From Coprobacter secundus (GTDB taxonomy: Bacteria > Bacteroidota > Bacteroidia > Bacteroidales > Coprobacteraceae), in contig JTDA01000003.1 of the NCBI GenBank assembly GCA_000803105.1, positions 265,156 through 329,155 on the forward strand: a stretch of 64,000 bases of DNA, written 5' to 3'. The translations under genes and the position numbers were made by a program. Position 1 is the first letter of the stretch; each line of letters starts with the position of its first letter. The notes beneath the pieces were generated by a model. The model searched no databases. It saw only the letters and a list, made by a program, of their open reading frames with translations, and was not told the DNA's origin. Positions 51,847-59,438 of this stretch are shown piece after piece.

Positions 51847-54831
51847 TCATTTTAGGGCACTGTATATTATCGACTGGATACGGGGACGTATATTCAGGGT
51901 CATTAGATTTTTGTTCCATCTATGGGCATATACCCGATTACTTAAAAATATAAATATAAGGTCGTTGTCCGGGTCGACCCAAAAAGCTGTGCCAGTAAAT
52001 CCTGTATGCCCGTATACGGAGGCCGGGGCTTCGGGGCAGGTAGGACTGGCTTCCGGTTTACTGGTATTGGGTTTATCAAATCCTAATCCTCTGCGACTAT
52101 TTTCGCTTTTAGCTCTGGTAAAGCTTGAGACAGTGTGGGCAGAGATGTATCTTTCTCCGCCGTATTCTCCTTGGTTGAGATACATTTGTAAAAGTTTAGC
52201 CAAGTCATTGGCGCTTGAGAATAAACCGGCATTTCCGCTTACTCCGCCGGAGAAGGCAGCCAACTCATCGTGTGGGTAACCGATAATAATTTGATTTCTT
52301 AGTAAAGCATCGTTCTCAGTTGGGGCGATTCGTTCTCTGCTGATATGTGTAAGCGGTAGATATGTTGTAGTCGTGGCTCCCAAGGGGGCATAGAAATTTT
52401 TGTTTAAAAACTGATTCAGAGGTTGCTGGGTTATGTTTTCGACTGCTTTTTGTAATAGTATGAAATTAAGGCAACTGTATAGATAGTTTTTATTGTTTCT
52501 TGTTTTAGATTTTACAATGCAAGTAAATAATGTATCAGGAACTTTGGGGGTGGCATATAAGTTTTCTGCTATATTTATGGGAAAGGTGTCTGACCGGCTG
52601 GTAGAGAACATATCTTTGCGTAATCGAGCATTTTTATGCGCATATAGTTGGCGGTCTATTTGTATACGATAATCGTTGTCTCTTTTCTTTTGGTACAAGT
52701 GATTTCCGTAAGAGTTTCTGTCCAGAAATAGGGGAAATACCGATAAGGTGCTTGCCATCCCGGTTTCATGGTAAAGAGCATCTTTTATAGTGATTTGTTT
52801 TTTGTGTGTATCCGCTTTTAGCTGAGGGATGTAATTGCTTAATTTTTGATGAAAAGATAATTTATGGTCATCATATAGTTTCATGATTGCAGGTAAAGTA
52901 GCTGTGGCTTTAGTGACAGACGCCAAGTCGTATACATCGGTATTTTGTACTGGATGGGTACCGGCATAATCGAAGTAACCAAATGATTTTGAATATATGA
53001 TTTTTCCTTTGTGTGCGATTAATATCTGACATCCGGGAAAAGCTTTGGCAGAGATGGCCTCTTTTACTATTGGGGCTATTTTGTCCAAGGTGTCACTATT
53101 CATTCCTGTTGCTTCCGGCAGAGTGTATCCTAAACGGGTCGCCTGGGTTTCAGTACCTTTGCCTAAAGTGAATAGATTATTGATATTGACCGGGAGTTTG
53201 CCTTGTGCACCGTATCCCCCGAACAAAATTTGGGCAGCATATTCCTGTGCCGTTGCATTATCTTCATAGGCCAGAATTACAGCTTGTGATTTTTTTATAG
53301 CCTCTTGGTAGCCTTTGATTTGATATGGAGAAGTGAAGAAAACGAGTATCGTATTCCTGTTCTGACAAATACGCCGGGCCAGAGTTATGTCTGCTTTTTT
53401 CCCTGAATGAATGCCGACAATAACTGTGTTGTATTTATCCAATTGTGATATAATTTCGGATTGTTTGTTCGCTGGCATTTTTCCGGTTAAGAAAATGGGT
53501 TCGACAGAGGCGTAGTTGCCCAGCATTTTTTGGAATGGGGTTTCATCGTTTTTCCCGACAGCTACTGCAGCGATGGTTCTTTGTCCCAGCATTTTTAACG
53601 GGAGAATCTCTTCCGTATTTTTCAGTATTGTGATGGCAGCCGCATATAGTTCCTGTATTAATAACTGGGTTTGTCGAGTGTTTAAGTCTTCGTTCAGGTT
53701 CTTTAAAGGAATGGCAGAATAGTGGTTGAGTCCGAGAATATATTTATATCTTAAAACCTTAAGGCATTTTTCCTCAATGAGAGAATGAGGTATTACTCCG
53801 TCATCTATTGCTTTTAGTAGTTCTTCCATTTTAGTAATAGGGGAGAGGGGTTTCAATAAGATATCGTTCCCTGCCAGTAATGCTTTGGCTGCCAGGTTTG
53901 GAAATTCTGATGCCCCTTTCATTTCCAATGCGTCAGTAAAAACCAGACCCTTGAATTTCATTTTTTGTTGTAGCAAAGTGTCGGTGATAGCTGGGGAAAG
54001 TGAAGCCGGGAGTCGAGAATAATTGTCGAAAGCCGGTACATTCAAATGACCGACCATGAGCCCGCCCAAACCGCTGTTGATGTATTTTTTGAAAGGAACG
54101 AGTTCGAATTTTTCCAGATGATGTCGTGTTTGGTTAACTATTGGAAGAGTCTTATGGGAGTCATCAGAGGTATCCCCATGCCCGGGAAAGTGTTTACCTA
54201 CCGACAAGACTCCTTCGCTTTCAAGGCCGTGGGCGTAAGCGATGGCTTTGTGAGCTACTTTTTCAGGCGACTCTCCAAAAGAGCGACGCCCGATTACCGG
54301 ATTGTTTTCGTTACTGTTGACATCCAGTACCGGAGCAAAATTTACATGGATTCCCATCCGGCGGCACTGGCGTCCTACTTCTTTCCCGTAAGCATATATA
54401 AGACTATCATTTTCTATTGCTCCTAATGTCATGTTTATGGGGAACTTGGATGTGTCGGTCAGACGCATGGATAGCCCCCATTCTCCGTCAAGAGTGATCA
54501 TCAGTGGGACTTTGCTCAGTGATTGACAATAGTTTGTCAGTTCGGCCTGGGCTTTTGCTGTTCCTTTGGTAAACAGAATGCCTCCAATTTTGAGTTCTTG
54601 TATGTATTTTTTTACTAACTCTTTGTTGCGGGCGGAAAGGTTGACATCTACTCCTAAAACAAAAAGTTGCCCTACTCGTTCTTTAAACGTCATAGAATCG
54701 AATACAGAGTCTACCCAATGTTCCATTTGTTTTTCATCGACATTACGATATAACGACGGCTCTTTTTCCATAGAAAACAAATGAACCGATAAGCAAATTA
54801 GATATATTATTAGTAGCCCTGCTTTTTTCAT
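51847..54831 (-). CDS. GH3 beta-N-acetylhexosaminidase fused to a beta-lactamase-type serine hydrolase
   Basis: A 994-residue exported protein (signal peptide about 1-20). The N-terminal GH3 domain (about 35-380) is NagZ-like: KHFPGHGDTSDDSHKTLP with the catalytic His/Asp dyad, and FTDALEMKGAS with the nucleophile Asp. A GH3 C-terminal alpha/beta domain follows (about 400-560). The last part (about 580-990) is a penicillin-binding/beta-lactamase fold with S-x-x-K in LASVTKATAT and Y-x-N in YSCLNF. This fusion is known in Bacteroidota and is thought to act on peptidoglycan fragments or glycosides. Third gene of the operon with the two nucleotidase halves. Confidence 0.92.
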   Translation of the reverse strand: MKKAGLLIIYLICLSVHLFSMEKEPSLYRNVDEKQMEHWVDSVFDSMTFKERVGQLFVLGVDVNLSARNKELVKKYIQELKIGGILFTKGTAKAQAELTNYCQSLSKVPLMITLDGEWGLSMRLTDTSKFPINMTLGAIENDSLIYAYGKEVGRQCRRMGIHVNFAPVLDVNSNENNPVIGRRSFGESPEKVAHKAIAYAHGLESEGVLSVGKHFPGHGDTSDDSHKTLPIVNQTRHHLEKFELVPFKKYINSGLGGLMVGHLNVPAFDNYSRLPASLSPAITDTLLQQKMKFKGLVFTDALEMKGASEFPNLAAKALLAGNDILLKPLSPITKMEELLKAIDDGVIPHSLIEEKCLKVLRYKYILGLNHYSAIPLKNLNEDLNTRQTQLLIQELYAAAITILKNTEEILPLKMLGQRTIAAVAVGKNDETPFQKMLGNYASVEPIFLTGKMPANKQSEIISQLDKYNTVIVGIHSGKKADITLARRICQNRNTILVFFTSPYQIKGYQEAIKKSQAVILAYEDNATAQEYAAQILFGGYGAQGKLPVNINNLFTLGKGTETQATRLGYTLPEATGMNSDTLDKIAPIVKEAISAKAFPGCQILIAHKGKIIYSKSFGYFDYAGTHPVQNTDVYDLASVTKATATLPAIMKLYDDHKLSFHQKLSNYIPQLKADTHKKQITIKDALYHETGMASTLSVFPLFLDRNSYGNHLYQKKRDNDYRIQIDRQLYAHKNARLRKDMFSTSRSDTFPINIAENLYATPKVPDTLFTCIVKSKTRNNKNYLYSCLNFILLQKAVENITQQPLNQFLNKNFYAPLGATTTTYLPLTHISRERIAPTENDALLRNQIIIGYPHDELAAFSGGVSGNAGLFSSANDLAKLLQMYLNQGEYGGERYISAHTVSSFTRAKSENSRRGLGFDKPNTSKPEASPTCPEAPASVYGHTGFTGTAFWVDPDNDLIFIFLSNRVYAHRWNKNLMTLNIRPRIQSIIYSALK

Positions 54832-54858
54832 TCCGGGTGATTTCTTTTGTTTTAGGAT

Positions 54859-55620
54859 TTATTTCTCATATATTAACCGATTATCCATCTTAGAGTTCAA
54901 TGGTTTACCTGCAGCTTCCTGTTTTTTAACTTCATCGAGCATTGCATCTCTTAAATGTACGGGTATATCTTTGCGTTCTGTCGCATTTTTGAAAGCATCC
55001 ATGCCATCATTGCCGTTGGCCAAATAATCGATGGTGGCTATCGTATATATCCGGTTATCATCGATATTTTTCCCGTTTACCGTAACATTCTTGATTTTAT
55101 TATCGGAAGTGATGGTCATTTGTATTTCTTTGCTTACGCCTTCACCCTCGCGAGAAGCGATTGATTCGAATATCTTTTTTACATCATTTCCTTTTAGCTT
55201 TATCAAGCATAAGGAGTTTTCGAAAGGAAATATATTAAAAATATCTCCTATCGTAATTTCCCCTTTATTTAAGGAGGTGCGTATGCCACCGATATTCATA
55301 ATAGCAAAATCACATTTTTCTTTGGAATATTCGCTGACTTTGTCACATAGTAAGTCTGAAGTATAGTTTGATAAAAGACTTTGCGGCCTCTGTATATCCA
55401 TGAAAATAGCGGAATGACCGATAACCTGATTGGCAATACTGTCGACTTGAGCTTTATAATTGTCTACGGCTGCAATGAAGTCTGTATCATTTGTCTCTTT
55501 CTGCAAACTATCCATAGGTATAGTGTGTCCCTCTGTTTCGATAACGCGGTAACGCGGCGAATTGCACGATGTTGTAAATGTCAGAAATATCGACAGAAGT
55601 GTGTATAGTATGGTTTTCAT
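54859..55620 (-). CDS. 5'-nucleotidase C-terminal domain lipoprotein
   Basis: A 253-residue lipoprotein with lipobox TTSC (Cys about 19). Residues about 60-250 form the 5'-nucleotidase C-terminal (substrate-binding) domain: CDFAIMNIGGIRTSLNKGEITIGD, FPFENSLCLIKLKG and TIATIDYLANGNDGM are its conserved blocks. It lacks the metallophosphoesterase domain, which is encoded separately 20 bases upstream. Together the two would make a periplasmic UshA-like nucleotide phosphohydrolase. Co-transcribed with the GH3/beta-lactamase gene. Confidence 0.9.
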   Translation of the reverse strand: MKTILYTLLSIFLTFTTSCNSPRYRVIETEGHTIPMDSLQKETNDTDFIAAVDNYKAQVDSIANQVIGHSAIFMDIQRPQSLLSNYTSDLLCDKVSEYSKEKCDFAIMNIGGIRTSLNKGEITIGDIFNIFPFENSLCLIKLKGNDVKKIFESIASREGEGVSKEIQMTITSDNKIKNVTVNGKNIDDNRIYTIATIDYLANGNDGMDAFKNATERKDIPVHLRDAMLDEVKKQEAAGKPLNSKMDNRLIYEK

Positions 55621-55639
55621 ATTTGTTTCTCTGAATTGG

Positions 55640-56506
55640 TTATTTTTTGAGTTTGACTTTTATGAGTCCGATATTTAATCCGCTTTTTCCGGTTTGTCCG
55701 ATAAGGACATCTTTTCCTGAAAGGTTTTTTACTTTAATGGCTTCTGAAAGTAAAGTATGGCTGTGACCGCCTATTATAATATCTATATCTTTACTGGCTG
55801 CGGCCAATTCCTTATCTCCTGGGGTTGTTTCTAATCCTAAATGGGAAAGAATGACAATCAGGTCTACACCCGATTTTTTTAAATTAGCAGCCAGTTCGTT
55901 AGCCGTTTTTATGGGGTCTTTGTAAATGATTCCTTCACAGTTTTTACTATCGATTAGGCCTTTGGGGTCTACACATAAGCCAATAATCCCTATTTTCACC
56001 CCGTCTATCTCTTTTATCACGTATGGTTTTACCAGAGTGTTTAAAGGAGTGTTATTGACATCATAGTTGGCCGAAACGATGTCGAATTTGGCAGGAGTTA
56101 ACATTTGAGCCAGGGCTTCTACTCCATTGTCGAACTCATGATTGCCCAAAGTAGCTATTTCATAGCCCATTTTGTTCATCAGGTCGATTTCGGCTTTCCC
56201 TTTAAAGAAATTGAAATAAGGAGTTCCCTGTACATAATCACCAGCATCGACAAGGATTACATTTTTTTCGGCAACACGCACACTGTCGATAAAAGCTTTT
56301 CTTCGTAATACCCCCCCCATGTCGGCGTTTTTAGATGCATTCTTAGAAATAGCTTCGATTTGGCTGTGTGTATCGTTTGTATGAATAAAAACAATCGTTT
56401 TATCAATAGCTTGTGCTTGAGAAAATAAGCCGAAAGCAAAGAATAAAAGCCCGTATTTAAATATGGTTTTGAACGGACTTTTCCGAGACAGAGAAAAGGT
56501 ATTCAT
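55640..56506 (-). CDS. Metallophosphatase, 5'-nucleotidase N-terminal half
   Basis: A 288-residue exported protein (signal peptide about 15-33, cleavage near AQA). All metal-ligand motifs of the UshA N-terminal domain are present: HTNDTHS, DAGDYVQGTP, LGNHEFDNG, SHLG and GGHSHT. It ends right after this domain; the substrate-binding C-terminal domain is a separate downstream gene. First gene of the operon; a TATTTTCG element lies at 56544-56551. Confidence 0.92.
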   Translation of the reverse strand: MNTFSLSRKSPFKTIFKYGLLFFAFGLFSQAQAIDKTIVFIHTNDTHSQIEAISKNASKNADMGGVLRRKAFIDSVRVAEKNVILVDAGDYVQGTPYFNFFKGKAEIDLMNKMGYEIATLGNHEFDNGVEALAQMLTPAKFDIVSANYDVNNTPLNTLVKPYVIKEIDGVKIGIIGLCVDPKGLIDSKNCEGIIYKDPIKTANELAANLKKSGVDLIVILSHLGLETTPGDKELAAASKDIDIIIGGHSHTLLSEAIKVKNLSGKDVLIGQTGKSGLNIGLIKVKLKK

Positions 56507-56543
56507 ATATAATAAGAATTATTCAGTTATCGGTTAAGTATTG

Positions 56544-56551
56544 CGAAAATA
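56544..56551 (-). promoter_or_regulatory. Possible -7 element (TATTTTCG) of nucleotidase operon
   Basis: One mismatch to TAnnTTTG on the minus strand, 38 bases upstream of the start. Confidence 0.3.
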
Positions 56552-56747
56552 AGAAAACTTTGTTTGGGGGAGAAGCTATTGGTCACTTATTAACTTTTAT
56601 TTATTTACTGCGGTGGTTTATCAGGGAAGAGGAAAACTATCTATTTGTATTGTAAAGAGAATGAAAATAAAAGAAAAAAGTTTCTATAGAATTTGAACAG
56701 GCTTTTAAACGAGTATTAACTATTATTGTAAAATTCTCTTGCTTCTA

Positions 56748-56779
56748 TTTGGTTTTCTGACAAATATATTGTTTCTTTG
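56748..56779 (+). promoter_or_regulatory. Promoter of rplS
   Basis: TTTG (56748-56751), 20 bases, then TTTCTTTG (56772-56779; one mismatch to TAnnTTTG). The remainder of the 56507-56861 intergenic stretch shows only this promoter, the leader helices at 56795-56818 and the divergent nucleotidase promoter. Confidence 0.55.
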
Positions 56780-56794
56780 CACCGCTTTTCGTAA

Positions 56795-56818
56795 TCTCTG
56801 TCAGGAAAGAGAGACCTG
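56795..56818 (+). promoter_or_regulatory. Alternative helices in the rplS leader
   Basis: TCTCT (56795-56799) can pair with AGAGA (56808-56812), and CAGG (56802-56805) with CCTG (56815-56818). The two helices interlock, so they are either mutually exclusive or a small pseudoknot, a layout seen in autoregulated ribosomal-protein leaders. Confidence 0.3.
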
Positions 56819-56861
56819 TTATATTACGTTTCAGTACAAACATTTTAAATAGCTATTAAAA

Positions 56862-57209
56862 ATGGATTTTATTAAGATTGCAGAAGAAGCATTCGCCAGC
56901 GGTAAAGAGCATCCGAAATTCAAAAGCGGAGATACTATTACTGTTGCATACCGTATCAAAGAGGGTAACAAGGAACGTATCCAGCAGTATAGGGGCGTTG
57001 TTATCCGTATTTCGGGACACGGTGACAAAAAGCGTTTTACAGTTCGCAAGATGTCGGAAAATGTAGGTGTGGAAAGAATTTTCCCAATGGATTCTCCGTT
57101 CATTGATAGCATTACTGTAAATAAAGTCGGTAAAGTGCGTCGTGCTAAATTGTACTATTTGCGTGCCCTTACCGGAAAGAAAGCCCGTATCAAAGAAAAA
57201 AGAATATAA
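56862..57209 (+). CDS. rplS: 50S ribosomal protein L19
   Basis: Ribosomal protein L19, 115 residues, located at the 30S-50S interface. FKSGDTITVAYRIKEGNKER, QQYRGVVIRI, FTVRKMSENVGVERIFP and KVRRAKLYYLR are the conserved blocks. It is a single gene with its own promoter and a perfect terminator. It marks the last intact chromosomal gene before the conjugative element. Confidence 0.98.
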   Translation: MDFIKIAEEAFASGKEHPKFKSGDTITVAYRIKEGNKERIQQYRGVVIRISGHGDKKRFTVRKMSENVGVERIFPMDSPFIDSITVNKVGKVRRAKLYYLRALTGKKARIKEKRI

Positions 57210-57226
57210 TTTTTTCTGTCAAAGGC

Positions 57227-57270
57227 AAAATAAAAGCCGCTTCGGAAATTTCCGAAGCGGCTTTTATTTT
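57227..57270 (+). terminator. Terminator of rplS (44-base perfect palindrome)
   Basis: 57227-57248 is the exact reverse complement of 57249-57270, GC-rich in the centre with A- and T-runs at the ends; works in both directions. Confidence 0.92.
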
Positions 57271-57306
57271 AAGAGTAATCATGTGCAGCACAAAGGTAAA
57301 TATAGT

Positions 57307-57417
57307 TCAATTGTTTTTTTCTTGTTTTGCATATTGTGAAGGTTTTATGCCGAATTTTTCTTGAAAACATTTACTAAAGTAACTGGCAGTATATTTCTGA
57401 ATATCGCATACTTTTTC
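57307..57417 (-). pseudogene. 3' remnant of an AraC-family regulator gene
   Basis: 36 codons in frame on the minus strand ending in TGA at 57307-57309. The peptide contains ASYFSKCFQEKFGIKPSQYA, the second helix-turn-helix of AraC/XylS regulators (pattern YFSK-x-F-x-x-x-FG-x-x-P-x-x-Y). The match stops at about 57417, exactly where the CTnDOT-like core sequence begins. The 5' part of the gene is expected at the other end of the inserted element or lost. Confidence 0.75.
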
Positions 57418-57427
57418 GTACCTTTGT
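57418..57427 (+). other. Putative attachment-site core of the conjugative element
   Basis: GTACCTTTGT matches the CTnDOT-family target GTAnnTTTGC at 9 of 10 positions and also contains a -7 promoter-like TACCTTTG. It lies at the point where the AraC-like reading frame breaks and composition changes. Confidence 0.5.
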
Positions 57428-57435
57428 ACCCTGAA

Positions 57436-57549
57436 GTTACGAAAAGAGTGTAATTTATTGGAAATGAGCGTAGGTTAGATGCTCATGATAGTAATAGGTT
57501 ACGATTTAGTTAGTTATCTGCTGCATTATTCCTCTGCGCGTTGCGTAAC
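57436..57549. repeat. Three GTTACG repeats near the element end
   Basis: GTTACGA at 57436-57442 and 57498-57504 in direct orientation, and GTTACG inverted at 57544-57549, plus a small inverted repeat ATGAGC/GCTCAT between the first two. Spacing and position suggest arm-type integrase or excisionase sites; this is inference. Confidence 0.35.
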
Positions 57550-57640
57550 CTTCAAAGAACTCTTCATATGCAAAAGTAACAATAAAACGGGAGATTTTGA
57601 TATGAATCTCCCTGATTTTTTCTATCTCATACAAATTTTT

Positions 57641-57815
57641 CCGTAAAAGCGGCTTTATTCGTCGGCACACCATCGCCCAAAAGGATTTTGAACGAACGTG
57701 TGCCGACTACTGCATAAGCGGAGAAAAGGGCTTTGCCTCACGCCTAAGCAACAGTTTAGACTGATGAGGCAAAGCCCATTTCTTTTGTGCTTATGCCAAA
57801 GAGGTGTTTTTACGG
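57641..57815. other. Structured non-coding element, three-way-junction layout
   Basis: Nested inverted repeats: outer helix CCGTAAAA (57641-57648) with TTTTACGG (57808-57815); hairpin A of 10 perfect pairs (57661-57670 with 57698-57707); hairpin B closed by GCATAAGC (57712-57719) with GCTTATGC (57789-57796) and containing 13 perfect pairs (57728-57740 with 57765-57777). No ORF explains it. Confidence 0.55.
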
Positions 57816-57916
57816 CTTTTCAGATAATTTTTCTTTTTCGCTGTTCCTTTGAGCCGGAAGCGGAAAGCCGTGTATGACCGCTTGCCCATAAATGGAACAA
57901 GCCGTCACCCACAGCA

Positions 57917-58003
57917 GGCAAACCGGGAAGAATGATTTTATCTGCCCGCCCCGACACGTCCGGCCGGACAGATAAAACCATACTTCCTTGCAGGTGGTTT
58001 GCC
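57917..58003. other. Long hairpin in the element end
   Basis: GGCAAACC (57917-57924) pairs with GGTTTGCC (57996-58003); 57926-57944 pairs with 57969-57987 at 17 of 19 positions; the apex holds a 12-base perfect palindrome GTCCGGCCGGAC (57958-57969). Confidence 0.5.
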
Positions 58004-58186
58004 CGGTTTCACGCTACCGGCTATGTCTTTTTTTTGTTGGGGACTTCCTTTTTTCACGGATTTCTCTTTTGAAGTTTCCTGTATAATCTGCCTCTACTTC
58101 CGTTTACCTCCATTTTCGCGCCTTTCAGTAAGCCGCATCAGGCAGTCATTTCCGTTCTGGGCGCAAAGGTAACTCCGGGATTTGAC

Positions 58187-58271
58187 GGGAAAGCAAGGTC
58201 AAGCCTCCTGTTTTCGGGAAAAATCTCCAGCCCTGCGGGTAGTATTTTTCCCGAAAAAACCTTGCATTCCC
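58187..58271. other. Long hairpin before the accessory gene array
   Basis: Outer arms 58187-58199 and 58259-58271 pair at 12 of 13 positions; inner arms TTTTCGGGAAAAAT (58211-58224) and ATTTTTCCCGAAAA (58244-58257) pair perfectly; a small CCC/GGG hairpin forms the tip. A minus-strand -7-like TACCTTTG (58164-58171) lies beside it. The rest of the 57428-58434 stretch has no supported gene. Confidence 0.5.
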
Positions 58272-58434
58272 TAATCCCTACCTTTTTAAGCACCCGAAAC
58301 GAAAACGACCGATGCGACAGAAAGACGCATTAAAAAAAATGTCGGATAAACGAGAGGCAGATAAGATAGTTTGAAACTCAACTCCCTCAGCTCTTGAATC
58401 CGCATAAAAAATAAAAATCAAAAACAGAACAGAT

Positions 58435-58770
58435 ATGGGAACAACAATGGCAACAAAATTCGTGGCTTGGGAAGTGCCGACATTGGAAGCACTGAAAGGC
58501 AGTAAGGTTTACATCCTTCGTGAAAAACTGAACAACGGAGGACAGATGAACCGAGAGGAAAAAGATTGGCTCACCGAAAAGGTGAATAGCAACACCTATT
58601 TCAAGAGCGCAGTCCCCCTGCAAGGCTGGAGGTTTGACTTCTCCGATGTACTCCGCACGTTTCTCGTGTGCCAATACGGACGTTGGACGGAATACAAGGC
58701 AACGGACAAGACCGGACTTCGCAGATACCTATACGGCAGGATAGACAACATTGTAGAACTTGAAAAATAG
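58435..58770 (+). CDS. ICE accessory protein, 111 residues
   Basis: Unrecognised cytoplasmic protein starting MGTTMATKFVAWEVPTLEAL (start could also be Met5). It has no signal peptide or membrane segment; the middle is rich in charged residues (NREEKDWLTEKV) and the end in aromatic and basic ones (YGRWTEYK, RRYLYGRID). First gene of the plus-strand accessory array; similar short proteins of DUF type are common at this place in CTnDOT-family elements, but I cannot name the family with certainty. The next gene follows after 7 bases. Confidence 0.65.
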   Translation: MGTTMATKFVAWEVPTLEALKGSKVYILREKLNNGGQMNREEKDWLTEKVNSNTYFKSAVPLQGWRFDFSDVLRTFLVCQYGRWTEYKATDKTGLRRYLYGRIDNIVELEK

Positions 58771-58777
58771 CGAGGAT

Positions 58778-58993
58778 ATGACAGCAACGGCAGACTTCAG
58801 ACAAGTGGCGCAATACATAGGGCTTGCGATATGCGCCCTAATCATGCGCACCGCCCTTTGGGTGTTCGGCATCCTTTGGGGCATCGTCAGAGAGATAGTA
58901 AACGGAGTGTTCCGAGTGGCGATAGGCATAATCGTGGCTATCCTTTCCGCAATCGCCTTCTTCGGCTTCATCCTTTGGTTATTCACCCTTTAA
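58778..58993 (+). CDS. Small ICE membrane protein
   Basis: A 71-residue protein starting MTATADFRQVAQYIG at the ATG 58778, just after a CGAGGAT ribosome-binding-like sequence. The frame also opens at a TTG at 58760, but that start overlaps the previous gene. Two hydrophobic segments (about 12-30 and 42-70) indicate an inner-membrane protein with a short turn between helices. Function unknown; tightly packed between accessory genes. Confidence 0.6.
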   Translation: MTATADFRQVAQYIGLAICALIMRTALWVFGILWGIVREIVNGVFRVAIGIIVAILSAIAFFGFILWLFTL

Positions 58994-59009
58994 TCTTACC
59001 GATAACGAT

Positions 59010-59438
59010 ATGAAAACGACAGACCATTTCAAGAGAACGATACAGATGTATTTGGAGCAACGTGCAGCGGAAGATGCGCTCTTTGCCAAGAAATACCGTA
59101 ACCCTGCCAAGAACATAGACGATTGCGTGACCTACATTCTGAACTATGTGCAGAAAAGCGGTTGCAACGGCTTCACGGACGGGGAGATATACGGACAAGC
59201 CGTACATTACTATGACGAGAACGAGATAGAGGTGGGCAAGCCTATCCAATGCCAAGTAGCCGTGAACCATGTGGTGGAACTCACCGCAGAGGAAAAGGCG
59301 GAAGCACGTCAGAACGCTATCCGACAATACCAAGACGAGGAACTCCGCAAGTTGCAGAACCGCAACAAGCCGAGAACCGCCACCAAAGCGACCATCCAAG
59401 AAATACAACAACCCTCATTATTTGATTTAGGCTTATGA
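59010..59438 (+). CDS. PcfK-like protein
   Basis: A 142-residue cytoplasmic protein beginning MKTTDHFKRTIQMYLEQRA, with the conserved NIDDCVTYILNYVQKSG and HYYDENEIEVGKPI blocks of the PcfK family found in conjugative plasmids and transposons. The C-terminal third is charged and probably flexible, ending in a PSLFDLGL tail; such QxxLF-like ends can bind the DNA polymerase sliding clamp (inference). Its stop overlaps the PcfJ gene start by 4 bases. Confidence 0.85.
   Translation: MKTTDHFKRTIQMYLEQRAAEDALFAKKYRNPAKNIDDCVTYILNYVQKSGCNGFTDGEIYGQAVHYYDENEIEVGKPIQCQVAVNHVVELTAEEKAEARQNAIRQYQDEELRKLQNRNKPRTATKATIQEIQQPSLFDLGL

Noticed and set aside
57571..57578. Additional CTnDOT-type core candidates (minus-strand TACTTTTG here and TACCTTTG at 57291-57298)
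   Set aside because: They match the target motif less well than 57418-57427 and do not coincide with the break in the AraC-like frame; they more likely are promoter-like elements.
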